In this document: one piece after another, positions 30,886 to 39,606 of the stretch
Numbering within the stretch: position 1 is the stretch's first letter
Layout of the letters: every line of letters begins with the position of its first letter
Origin: Acinetobacter sichuanensis
GTDB taxonomy: Bacteria; Pseudomonadota; Gammaproteobacteria; Pseudomonadales; Moraxellaceae
Direction of reading: 5' to 3'
Length of the DNA stretch: 64,000 nucleotides
Assembly (NCBI RefSeq): GCF_003024515.2
Contig: NZ_PYIX02000018.1
Location: 19,911 to 83,910, forward strand
Made by a program: the position numbers and the translations under genes
The notes under the pieces: model-generated
What the model was told of the DNA's origin: nothing
Databases searched by the model: none
Seen by the model: the letters and a program-made list of their open reading frames with translations, nothing else

Positions 30886-31509
30886 GTGGCATTAAATGTT
30901 GGTCAAGATTTTAAAAAACGTTGGCTAGATACCCCTGAAGTCGTGCGCCAAACGTATTTAGATGACCTCAGTCGTGTCTGTGATTTACTCACTCCTGAGT
31001 CCCCAATTCAAGCATGGATGGACAATGATAAACGTGCGATGCAAGTCGCTCAGCTTAAAGTTGAACAAGCCTATGCCGACCTCAAAGCACAACTGATCGA
31101 AGAAGCACGTATTCGTAAGCAATTGGCTTTAGAGCAGTCTTTAGCTGAAAAACGTGCGCAACAAGAACAATATAATCAACAATTAATTCAAGATGAACTA
31201 AAACAAACACAACAACAAATTCAAACACTTGCTTCAATTCAAGAACAAATTCAAATTGAAACAGAGCTGTATACTGAACGTTATACTGAAAACCCAAAAA
31301 CACCTGCAACTGATTATGCCAATAATCATTTTAAAGTCGCTGATCAAGAGATGATGTCTGAACTTGAAAGTGTGCGCTTACGTTTAGAGCTAGAAGCTGA
31401 AACTTTTATCGAACAAGCCGTCAACGACTTTAGAGCAAAGTTAAAAGCAGCTTCAGATGAAGAAATTGCGTATATTTTAAAAAATACTCATTTTTCAGAT
31501 CAAGTTTAA
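30886..31509 (+). CDS. coiled-coil hypothetical protein downstream of holC
   Basis: 207 residues from the GTG at 30886, with AAGGAG at 30873-30878; an upstream in-frame ATG overlapping holC lacks a site. A long Q/E/A/L-rich coiled coil (residues about 50-125, RKQLALEQSLAEKRAQQEQYNQQLI and on) is followed by a second helical region. Soluble, acidic. No family is recognised. Spacing indicates it belongs to the pepA-holC transcription unit. Confidence 0.65.
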   Translation: MALNVGQDFKKRWLDTPEVVRQTYLDDLSRVCDLLTPESPIQAWMDNDKRAMQVAQLKVEQAYADLKAQLIEEARIRKQLALEQSLAEKRAQQEQYNQQLIQDELKQTQQQIQTLASIQEQIQIETELYTERYTENPKTPATDYANNHFKVADQEMMSELESVRLRLELEAETFIEQAVNDFRAKLKAASDEEIAYILKNTHFSDQV

Positions 31510-31645
31510 ACATCGCATGTTCATTATTTTTATTTTCAATGTCACTAAATTGACATATTAATGTCACATCATAGTCATGTTTTAAATCTCTTTACGATAA
31601 AAACAGTTTTTGAATATCTCAAAACTGAATAACGAGGAAAAGAAT

Positions 31646-31864
31646 ATGGACATGCTCAACCAAATCTCGAAGCAAATTGCGGTACTCAGTTCAGGTGAGA
31701 AATGGACTGTTTCTGCTCAAGACTTACTGATTAGCCGCTCAGATTTTCATTCGATCTCTGTATATTTAGTACGTGAATCTCAAAAAGGTATTTTTTCAAT
31801 TGATCAAATCCAAGCAAAAAACTCTTGGTTTGAACAAACAACACTCACCATCACCAAACATTAA
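31646..31864 (+). CDS. small hypothetical protein
   Basis: 72 residues from the ATG at 31646, preceded by GAGGAAAAGAAT; a start at 31610 has no site. Compact alpha/beta pattern: QISKQIAVLSSGEKWTVSAQDLLISRSDFHSISVYLVRESQKGIFSIDQIQAKNSWFEQ. No Cys, no membrane segment. It stands alone with its own leader. Function unknown. Confidence 0.6.
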   Translation: MDMLNQISKQIAVLSSGEKWTVSAQDLLISRSDFHSISVYLVRESQKGIFSIDQIQAKNSWFEQTTLTITKH

Positions 31865-31929
31865 TGATTTTAACCAAGTTCAATACAAATTTGAGCTTGG
31901 CTATTTTTCTCATTTTATATAATAAATAA

Positions 31930-32475
31930 TTAAAATAAATCAACAGTATAGGAAATTAGATTACCTGTGCCATAACCTATCCCCAATAATAGTCCAATCC
32001 AAATAAAACCACCAACCACGTTATAAAACATAAAATTACTCATTTTCATATGCCCCGCACCTGCGGCAAACGGTGCAAATGAACGAACAAAGGGAATAAA
32101 ACGTGCCATCATGATGGTTTTTCCACCATGTTTTAAAAAATATTGATTGGTTTTTTCTATATATTCAGGTTTAAAAATTTTAGGGTGCTTTTTAAAAAAA
32201 CGAAAACCTAATGCTTTACCTGTATAGTAATTGACGATATAGCCAAGAATTGAAGCAATAATCAACAAAATCCCCATATAACTTAAATGCACAGCTTCTG
32301 CTGTTGAACACAAAGCACCTATGGCGATCAGTAAACTGTCTCCCGGCAAAAAAAACATAAATACGGAGCCTGTTTCTGCAAAAATAATCAGGAACAAAAT
32401 GGCGTAAATCCACAAACCATATTGATCAAGCAATACAGGCAATAATTGTTCTATATGCATTAAAAAATCAAGCAA
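31930..32475 (-). CDS. DedA family membrane protein
   Basis: 181 residues, about five membrane segments. DedA/SNARE-associated signatures: FLPGDSLLIAIGAL and RFIPFVRSFAPFAAGAGHM with the conserved arginines. These proteins are implicated in undecaprenyl-phosphate or phospholipid flipping and proton-motive-force upkeep. Monocistronic here, downstream of ribE on the same strand. Confidence 0.88.
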   Translation of the reverse strand: MLDFLMHIEQLLPVLLDQYGLWIYAILFLIIFAETGSVFMFFLPGDSLLIAIGALCSTAEAVHLSYMGILLIIASILGYIVNYYTGKALGFRFFKKHPKIFKPEYIEKTNQYFLKHGGKTIMMARFIPFVRSFAPFAAGAGHMKMSNFMFYNVVGGFIWIGLLLGIGYGTGNLISYTVDLF

Positions 32476-32534
32476 TACTCAATTCTCTTCTCAATAAAGT
32501 AATTGCAATATATTCGTCTAGTTTCACGATGTAA

Positions 32535-32564
32535 ATAAAAAAAAGCCTAAAATAAATTAGACTT
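32535..32564 (-). terminator. intrinsic terminator of the rib operon
   Basis: Minus strand: AAGTCTAA, loop TTTATT, TTAGGCTT and a run of T residues; 8-bp stem with one G-U pair, 24 bases after the ribE stop. Confidence 0.75.
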
Positions 32565-32587
32565 CTGATTTATGAGGGCGTATTTGA

Positions 32588-33247
32588 TTATTTTAAAAAG
32601 CCATTTTGAGCCAAAAACTCCATGCTCAATTTTGATTCAGTTTTTACTTCAGCAGCTTTATCGCCTAACAATAAACGTTCAATATAACGTGCTAAAACAT
32701 CTACTTCTAAGTTCACTTTAGTACCGACTTTCCATGTCCCAATATTGGTACGTTCTGCTGTATGTGGAATAAGGTTAAGGCTCAAAATATTACCACGTAA
32801 ATGATTAATGGTTAGGCTAATTCCATCTACAGTAATTGAACCTTTTTCAGCTAAATATTTTGCAATTTCAACAGGTGTGGTCACTTCAAAATACAATGAA
32901 CGTGCATCTGAACGCACCACTGTAATTTCACCAACAACATCCACATGACCACTGACGATATGCCCCCCAAAACGTGTTGTTGGTAGCATCGCCTTTTCAA
33001 CATTTACAGCTTGCCCAACTTTCCACTGGGCTAAGGTTGAACGATTTAGGCTTTCACGCGAAACATCCGCAGCATACCAATTTTCGCCCCAATCAATCAC
33101 AGTTAAGCAAATTCCATTGGTCGCGATAGAATCACCTAAATGAACATCAGACATATCTAAGTCAGTATGAATACGTAAACGTACATCACCACCTACATTT
33201 TGCAGACTTTCTACTTTTCCTAAACTTTCAATAATGCCTGTGAACAT
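32588..33247 (-). CDS. ribE: riboflavin synthase, alpha chain
   Basis: 219 residues. Two lumazine-binding domains in tandem: the first begins MFTGIIESLGKVES and has the GDSIATNGICLTV motif, the second GEITVVR ... EKGSITVDGISLTIN. Dismutates 6,7-dimethyl-8-ribityllumazine to riboflavin. Some databases call it ribC. Encoded downstream of a methyltransferase gene and ribD. Confidence 0.95.
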   Translation of the reverse strand: MFTGIIESLGKVESLQNVGGDVRLRIHTDLDMSDVHLGDSIATNGICLTVIDWGENWYAADVSRESLNRSTLAQWKVGQAVNVEKAMLPTTRFGGHIVSGHVDVVGEITVVRSDARSLYFEVTTPVEIAKYLAEKGSITVDGISLTINHLRGNILSLNLIPHTAERTNIGTWKVGTKVNLEVDVLARYIERLLLGDKAAEVKTESKLSMEFLAQNGFLK

Positions 33248-33333
33248 AAATACTACCCTAAACTTTTCATCATTAAGTTTTTAATCTATCGCGTTTCACA
33301 CTATGTAGTTTCCGACTTGTTAAAAGTAGAAAT

Positions 33334-34632
33334 TTACCAAAGTGCTAACTGAGTACTAACACCTGATGTATCGACACCACCTAATTCAGCAAAATGATAA
33401 AGCTGACTTAATAATTGACGTAATGGTGGACCAGATTTTGCGTGTGTATCTGTAATTACAATAAACTCTAACACACGTGCGCGTTCTGACTGGCGCTGCT
33501 TACTCACCCGATAACGCGGTACATCTTGGGTCAGTAATGTCACCTTTCCTCGTGCCAAATTGGCTTTGAGTAAGTCTTTGGCTTCGATATTACCATCAGT
33601 TGAATAACTGGTTAAAATATAGCGTGCATTAATCGTAGATAATAATTTTTCATATGCGTCTTGTGCATGCTTTGAAGAATTATACTGACTTGGGCGTTCT
33701 TTACGCCAAGCACGGTCAATACCACTCTTAAAACCTTTGGTATCTGGTGTAGGTAAATCGACCTGATCCCATAATGTTAAAGAATTTAACACATGATAAT
33801 TACTACTATAAGCATGTTGGTTATAAGGTGGATCTAAATATGCAACATCCACCTCAAAGCCACTCATTTGATTTGCCAAATGCTGTGCATCTACACACCA
33901 CATTTCTGCCATTGGTGTTTTTTGCTTATTGTCACCTACTTCACTAAAACGGCTTGGTGTTAACCACAATAAAGACTCAATCCGTTCTAAAGCGGTTTGG
34001 GTTTTACCACCCCAACCATGATGGAAACTTTTAAATACACCACTGGTATTACTAACAAAACTCGCCGAATAAAGCAAAGGTGCAAGCAAAGCACTCATTT
34101 CTACATCATCAATCGCACCTTGCGCTTGCCAAGTGGCTATTTGTTGGCGAATGGCATCTATACGCATCCCATTACGGCGTTTAAAGAACAAACGATCACG
34201 TGCAGGATCATAAATTTCATCATTGCGTGGACATAAGTTATGTGTCACCCAGCCTTTCACTTCAGGTAATCGATTTAAATAATCAATGGCTTTTTGATAC
34301 CCACCTAACTCTTTAAATACGGGTGCATCAGTACATGCCAAAATTGCATGATTAAGTGCATGACTATAAGGCTCCCAATCATTTGCGATCACACGATAAC
34401 CATTTTGTCTTGCTAAACGCGAAACAACACCGCTACCAGCAAAAAAGTCAGCAAAAATTGGGGCTCTTTTACCTTTTTGATTTAAAGTTCCTGTTTGCTC
34501 AAGTGCCTCTAAAATCAGATGTAACAATCGGCGTTTATTACCTAAATAAGGGACGAGCTGATTGAAAAGATATTCATCCGTCGTACGTGCAGCATGACGA
34601 CGTTTGTGATATATCGAAGACTCTGAATTCAT
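33334..34632 (-). CDS. N6-adenine DNA methyltransferase (D12 class) within the rib cluster
   Basis: 432 residues. SAM-binding motif I as FADFFAGSGVVSRLARQ (about residue 62), catalytic motif IV as VAYLDPPYNQHAYSSNYHVLNSL (DPPY, about residue 265), and an N-terminal YLGNKRRLL typical of the D12/Dam group. No restriction enzyme is nearby, so it is an orphan or housekeeping methylase. It starts 4 bases inside ribD and sits between ribD and ribE. The target site cannot be read from sequence. Confidence 0.85.
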   Translation of the reverse strand: MNSESSIYHKRRHAARTTDEYLFNQLVPYLGNKRRLLHLILEALEQTGTLNQKGKRAPIFADFFAGSGVVSRLARQNGYRVIANDWEPYSHALNHAILACTDAPVFKELGGYQKAIDYLNRLPEVKGWVTHNLCPRNDEIYDPARDRLFFKRRNGMRIDAIRQQIATWQAQGAIDDVEMSALLAPLLYSASFVSNTSGVFKSFHHGWGGKTQTALERIESLLWLTPSRFSEVGDNKQKTPMAEMWCVDAQHLANQMSGFEVDVAYLDPPYNQHAYSSNYHVLNSLTLWDQVDLPTPDTKGFKSGIDRAWRKERPSQYNSSKHAQDAYEKLLSTINARYILTSYSTDGNIEAKDLLKANLARGKVTLLTQDVPRYRVSKQRQSERARVLEFIVITDTHAKSGPPLRQLLSQLYHFAELGGVDTSGVSTQLALW

Positions 34633-35723
34633 ACTGACTCTTGCAAAGGAATTAATCTTAAGCGAATGTCTTGACCCAACTGAGTGACATTCTCAAGTTT
34701 AAAGCGGAGTTGTTGTGCCATCTGCTCAAAAGAAGCGTTGAACATCGCACGTGCAGATTGACCTAAAAATGTCGGTGCAACATAGCTAATGACTTCATCG
34801 ACAAGATGCGCTTGTAAAAAAGCAGTCGATAAAGTCGCGCCTGCCTCAATCATGACATCATAAATGTGAAAATCTTTTAAAGTTTTCAATAAATTGAATA
34901 AAGATTGAATCTCTAATTGTACCACACCCAGTTGAGCCAATTCCTCACGAAATGGTCCCATGACCATCACAGTGTCAGGTTGTTGCAAAATTTGGGCAGT
35001 CAAAGGTAAACGACCTTGTCGATCTAAAATGATACGTTGAGGCTGAACAATACTATCAATTTCAATATTGGGTAAATGACGCACATTGATTTGAGGGTCA
35101 TCTGCCAAAATCGTATCAATTCCCGTAATCACTGCCCCAGAAATCGCACGCCAATGTTGTACATCTTGACGTGCCTCACTGCCCGTAATCCATTTGGACT
35201 CACCTGATGCCATTGCAGTACGCCCATCTAAACTAGATGCTACTTTTAAACGTACATAAGGCATGCCTGTAGACATTGCTTTTAAAAATCCACGATTTAA
35301 AACAGCAGCTTCTTTCTCACAAATGCCGACTTCAACCTCTATTCCTGCATCTTTTAAAATTTGAACGCCTTTGCCTGCCACCAAAGGATTTGGGTCTGAA
35401 CAAGCCACGATAACTTTTGCCACACCCGCTTCAACCAAACCTTTAGCACACGGTGGTGTACGTCCATAATGTGCACAAGGCTCTAAGGTGACATAAGCTG
35501 TTGCACCTCGTGCCAACTCTCCTGCCTGACGTAAGGCGAAAACTTCAGCATGTGGCTGACCCGCTTGAGGGTGAAAGCCTGCTCCGACCATTTGCCCATC
35601 TTTGACAATGACACAACCTACATTAGGGTTTGGACGGGTTGAATATTGACCTTGTTGTGCTAATGCAATCGCTTTTTGCATCCAATATTGATGTTGTTGT
35701 AATGCTTCAACCGTTGTATTCAT
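34629..35723 (-). CDS. ribD: bifunctional riboflavin deaminase/reductase RibD
   Basis: 364 residues. N-terminal deaminase: HAEVFALRQAG and PCAHYGRTPPCAKGL (zinc ligands His, Cys, Cys). C-terminal reductase of the DHFR-like fold: YVRLKVASSLDGRTAMASGESKWITG and the NADPH-binding region. Performs two steps from the GTP-derived pyrimidine to the ribitylamino intermediate. nrdR-ribD order is common in gammaproteobacteria. Confidence 0.95.
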   Translation of the reverse strand: MNTTVEALQQHQYWMQKAIALAQQGQYSTRPNPNVGCVIVKDGQMVGAGFHPQAGQPHAEVFALRQAGELARGATAYVTLEPCAHYGRTPPCAKGLVEAGVAKVIVACSDPNPLVAGKGVQILKDAGIEVEVGICEKEAAVLNRGFLKAMSTGMPYVRLKVASSLDGRTAMASGESKWITGSEARQDVQHWRAISGAVITGIDTILADDPQINVRHLPNIEIDSIVQPQRIILDRQGRLPLTAQILQQPDTVMVMGPFREELAQLGVVQLEIQSLFNLLKTLKDFHIYDVMIEAGATLSTAFLQAHLVDEVISYVAPTFLGQSARAMFNASFEQMAQQLRFKLENVTQLGQDIRLRLIPLQESV

Positions 35724-35744
35724 AATCTTCTCATGTCTGCCTAA

Positions 35745-36215
35745 TCAATCAGATTTTTCTTGATCGCGATGCTGCATCAATTCTATTTGTTGGCGAAAAG
35801 CTTCGACATCTTGGAAATCTTGATAAACCGATGCAAAACGTACATAAGCAACATGGTCTAAGGAAAATAAAGACTGCATGACAATTTCACCAATCGTACG
35901 TGAACGTACATCACGCTCACCCAATCTACGAATTTTGAGTTGAATGTCACTGAGTACCGTTTCAATTTGCTCTTGAGTTACTGGACGTTTTTGTAATGCA
36001 TGCATCAATGAGCGACGTAATTTTAACTCATCAAAAGGTTCACTTTTACCATCAGATTTAATAACACGCGGCATCACCACTTCATACGTTTCGAAAGTGG
36101 TAAAACGTTCTGCACATTTGATACATTCACGACGTCTACGAATCTGACAGCCTTCAGCCGCCAAACGCGAATCGATCACTTTACTATCAGCAGCGTTGCA
36201 AAATGGACAATGCAT
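35745..36215 (-). CDS. nrdR: transcriptional repressor NrdR
   Basis: 156 residues. N-terminal zinc finger [15 protein letters not shown] ... [15 protein letters not shown], then the ATP-cone domain ([20 protein letters not shown]). Represses ribonucleotide reductase genes in response to ATP/dATP. First gene of the nrdR-ribD unit; 21 bases before ribD. Confidence 0.96.
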   Translation of the reverse strand: MHCPFCNAADSKVIDSRLAAEGCQIRRRRECIKCAERFTTFETYEVVMPRVIKSDGKSEPFDELKLRRSLMHALQKRPVTQEQIETVLSDIQLKIRRLGERDVRSRTIGEIVMQSLFSLDHVAYVRFASVYQDFQDVEAFRQQIELMQHRDQEKSD

Positions 36216-36295
36216 AGTGGTTTAATTGAACACATTTTAAAATTTTATTTAGTGTATCAAAAAATAGGAATTTTGTTGAGCTTTCCTCAATATAT

Positions 36296-36326
36296 AGAAA
36301 AAAAACAGCTCAAATGAGCTGTTTTA
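36296..36326 (-). terminator. intrinsic terminator of amtB
   Basis: Minus strand: AAAACAGCTC, loop ATTT, GAGCTGTTTTTTT; 9-bp stem with a T run, about 27 bases after the amtB stop. Confidence 0.85.
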
Positions 36327-36352
36327 CACAATATATAGTATAACTTTTTAAA

Positions 36353-37744
36353 TTATTCAATACGTTCGCCATGTTGACTTAAATCAAGTCCCATACGCTC
36401 ATCATCTGTACCAACACGGATTCCAATCACCAAATCAATGACTTTTAAGATAATGAATGTCATCACTGCTGAATATACAATCGTTGCTAAAACACCCTCA
36501 ACTTGTACCCAAAGTTGATGCAACATATTGGTAGGGACTTTTTCGCCCATGATAAATTCACTGGCAAAAACTGCGGTTAAAATTGCACCCACAATACCAC
36601 CAACACCATGTAAGCCAAATGCGTCTAAAGAGTCATCTGCTTTGAGTAAGCGTTTCAGTCCTGAAATTCCCCAGAAACAAACAACACCACCAATTAAGCC
36701 CATGATCAAAGCACCACTTACTGTCACAAAACCTGCTGCTGGTGTAATCACCACAAGACCTGCAACTGCACCAGATGCACCACCTAAAACAGATGCTTTA
36801 CCACGAACGATTTTTTCAACCAATAACCATGAGATTGCGGCTGCGGCTGCGGCGACTTGAGTTGTCACTAAAGCATAAGCTGCTGAACCATTTGCACCTA
36901 ATGCTGAACCACCATTGAAACCAAACCAACCAACCCAAATCAAACTTGCACCAAGTACAGTTAAAGTCAAGTTATGTGGAGCCATAGACTCTTTGCCCAG
37001 TCCAATACGTTTACCCAGTAGATAAGCCGTCACTAAACCTGCAACACCTGAGTTAATATGAACCACAGTACCGCCCGCAAAATCAAGCGCGCCATCATTC
37101 ATTAACCAACCGCCACCCCAAACCCAATGGGCAATTGGTGCGTACACAATAATGACCCACACCGTAATAAATGCAATATAAGCACTAAACTTCATACGTT
37201 CTGCAATTGAACCGCTAATAATTGCCACGGTAATAATTGCAAAAGTCATTTGGAAAATAACAAAAAGAATTTCAGGAATAGAGCCACTTAACGCATCAGT
37301 TGTAATACCTGAAAGCATGGCTTTATCTAAGTTACCAATGAAAGCATTGCCGCCACTAAAAGCCAATGAATAGCCTACAACGACCCAAACCAGACTGACA
37401 ATTGCTGCCGCCATTAAACTATGTGCCATTGTACTCAAAACATTTTTTTTACGAACCATCCCACCATAAAAGAGTGCTAAGCCCGGAATAGTCATGAGTA
37501 AAACAAGTGCTGTAGAAACCAAAATCCAAGCCGTATCACCTGTATTTAAAGTAGGTTCTGCGGTTGCTTCTACAGGTGCAGCAGGTGTAATTTCTGCTGT
37601 TGTTGATATCGTTGTTGTTGCAGCATTTGAACTTGGTTCAGCCACTGCTGTAGAAGTGGGTTCAGTTACGTTTTCTTCAGCCCACGCAACTGATCCACCA
37701 AGGAGTGCGCCAGACAGGCTGAGCGCAAGTAGCATTTTTTTCAT
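36353..37744 (-). CDS. amtB: ammonium transporter AmtB
   Basis: 463 residues: signal peptide (MKKMLLALSLSGALLGGSVAWA), a low-complexity A/T/E linker, then eleven membrane helices. Amt signatures: ALFYGGMVRKKNVLSTM, HWVWGGGWL, DFAGGTVVHINSG and DAFGLHGVGGIVGAILT (paired His). It conducts ammonium across the inner membrane and is blocked by GlnK, whose gene is 59 bases upstream. Confidence 0.95.
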   Translation of the reverse strand: MKKMLLALSLSGALLGGSVAWAEENVTEPTSTAVAEPSSNAATTTISTTAEITPAAPVEATAEPTLNTGDTAWILVSTALVLLMTIPGLALFYGGMVRKKNVLSTMAHSLMAAAIVSLVWVVVGYSLAFSGGNAFIGNLDKAMLSGITTDALSGSIPEILFVIFQMTFAIITVAIISGSIAERMKFSAYIAFITVWVIIVYAPIAHWVWGGGWLMNDGALDFAGGTVVHINSGVAGLVTAYLLGKRIGLGKESMAPHNLTLTVLGASLIWVGWFGFNGGSALGANGSAAYALVTTQVAAAAAAISWLLVEKIVRGKASVLGGASGAVAGLVVITPAAGFVTVSGALIMGLIGGVVCFWGISGLKRLLKADDSLDAFGLHGVGGIVGAILTAVFASEFIMGEKVPTNMLHQLWVQVEGVLATIVYSAVMTFIILKVIDLVIGIRVGTDDERMGLDLSQHGERIE

Positions 37745-37803
37745 TCGTATCCCCCAACCAAGTTTTTCTGAGTTATGTGTTACTCAGCAAACTTCATGCC
37801 AAA

Positions 37804-38163
<360 letters not shown>

Positions 38164-38181
38164 TTACCAGTAAGGTTTTAT

Positions 38182-38198
38182 GTTCAATTTTCATGCCA
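38182..38198 (-). promoter_or_regulatory. putative sigma-54 (RpoN) promoter of glnK-amtB
   Basis: Minus strand TGGCATGAAAATTGAAC (38198 to 38182) compared with the -24/-12 consensus TGGCACGN4TTGCW: it differs at the C6 position and has A instead of C in the -12 GC pair. The start of glnK is 40 bases away. Nitrogen-controlled glnK-amtB expression from sigma-54 and NtrC is established in many proteobacteria. A palindrome TGCTAATCAGTTAGCA at 38340-38355 could be an upstream activator site. Confidence 0.55.
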
Positions 38199-38415
38199 AA
38201 ATGTCTTAATGGTTGGGGATATTAATCCACTTTAGCAGAAATCGCCTTATACCCTATTTTATACATTTTCTTATCATTTTCACTTTAAAAATTTTATATT
38301 TGTGATTGATTTTTTGTATTTTATTATTAATTCAACCGATGCTAATCAGTTAGCACTAGGGGCAAATTAAAAGCGATGTTAAACTACGTAGATATCTCAT
38401 TTTTTGGAATAAACA

Positions 38416-38637
38416 ATGATAGAAACATTATTACAAGCGATTTTGGAACAAGTTGATCAACCTAAAAAAGATTTAGAACACAATTTACGTGCCCTCCTCA
38501 ATGAAGCCGTTAATCAAATGGATTTAGTTTCTAAAGATGAATTAGAGCGTCAAAAAACTGCACTACAAAATGCCAACCTCCGTTTAGCAGAACTTCAAAC
38601 TCAAGTTAAAATGCTTGAATCTCTCGTTCAAAAGTAA
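38416..38637 (+). CDS. ubiK: UbiK (YqiC/BMFP family) accessory factor
   Basis: 73 residues: short N-terminal helix (IETLLQAILEQVDQPKKDLEHNLRALLNEAVNQMDLVSKDELERQ) and a C-terminal coiled coil ending LESLVQK. This is the BMFP pattern of UbiK, which binds UbiJ and supports aerobic ubiquinone synthesis. It precedes comM, an arrangement shared with other gammaproteobacteria. Confidence 0.85.
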   Translation: MIETLLQAILEQVDQPKKDLEHNLRALLNEAVNQMDLVSKDELERQKTALQNANLRLAELQTQVKMLESLVQK

Positions 38638-38714
38638 GATTGACTTCTTTTTGCACAAAATAAGTGCGTAAAAATAATAAAACGATTAAAAATAAAGCAA
38701 ATTGGAAGAATAAA

Positions 38715-39503
38715 ATGTCATTCGCAAAAATTTATACCCGAGGCTTACTCGGGTTACATGCGCCTTTAATTGAAGTCGAAGTTCATGTTAGTGCAGGTTT
38801 ACCCTCACTGACTATTGTGGGTTTGGCTGAGGCTGCTGTGAGAGAAAGTAAAGATCGTGTTCGCTCTGCCATCATTAATAGTGGCTTTCAATTTCCGACC
38901 AAACGCTTAACCATCAACTTAGCCCCTGCTGATTTACCTAAAGATGGTTCGCGGTTGGATTTACCAATTGCATTAGGTATTTTAATTGCCACAGGACAAA
39001 TTCCAGATACAGCCATAGATCAGTTTGAATTTATGGGTGAGTTAGCATTAGATGGGCACTTAAGACCTGTTACAGGAACTTTGACGATTGCAATGGCATG
39101 CCAACAGGCTCAACATCGTTTAATGTTACCTACTGCAAATGCAGATGAGGCTGCGCAACTGCCTGATATTGAAGTTTTTGCAGCCTCACATTTAAAGCAA
39201 GTCTGTGAACACTTTACTGAAACACAAAAAATTAAAGTGACAGAGACTTGCCAAAGTATTTCACCACAAGGCTATAAATTTGATTTAGCAGATGTTAAAG
39301 GACAGGTACGCCCACGCAGAGCCTTAGAAATTGCTGCCGCAGGTGGACATTCTATTTTATTTAGAGGACCTCCCGGTACAGGTAAAACTTTGCTTGCTTC
39401 TCGTTTAGCCAGTATTTTACCACCACTAAATCATCAGGAAAATTTAGCAGTTGCCAGTATTTACTCGATTGCTAATTTACAACATTGTCACTTACAAAAA
39501 TAA
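38715..39503 (+). pseudogene. comM: comM, 5' fragment, interrupted by the Tn7-like transposon
   Basis: Starts MSFAKIYTRGLLGLHAPLIEVEVHVSAGLPSLTIVGLAEAAVRESKDRVRSA and reaches the Mg-chelatase AAA+ domain with Walker A GGHSILFRGPPGTGKTLLASRLA. Native sequence runs to 39485 (codon 257, ...SIANLQH); transposon sequence then adds CHLQK and a stop. Intact ComM is about 495 residues. ComM is a hexameric helicase promoting branch migration in natural transformation. This copy lacks Walker B and all later motifs. comM is the well-known AbaR insertion gene in Acinetobacter. Confidence 0.93.
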
Positions 39504-39511
39504 AAGCTAGT
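39486..39511 (+). repeat. left terminal inverted repeat
   Basis: 26 bases beginning TGTCACTTACAAAAATAAAA and ending GCTAGT. It matches the reverse complement of 57307-57332 at 23 of 26 positions. The TGT start is typical of Tn7-family ends. Confidence 0.88.
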
Positions 39512-39531
39512 TTACAAAAATAGAAGCTAGT
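39492..39531 (+). repeat. tandem putative TnsB-binding sites, left end
   Basis: TTACAAAAATAAAAGCTAGT (39492-39511) and TTACAAAAATAGAAGCTAGT (39512-39531) are directly tandem 20-bp units. A degenerate third copy may lie at 39535-39555 (ATATAAAAATAGACTATTA). Confidence 0.75.
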
Positions 39532-39606
39532 CAAATATATAAAAATAGACTATTAATAACTCATAATTTCTTTTTTATAATAACCTTTATTAGAGTATAT
39601 TCTGAT

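Noticed and set aside
36528..36860. 110-residue frame antisense to amtB
   Set aside because: Alanine/threonine/proline-rich shadow of membrane helices; no independent evidence.
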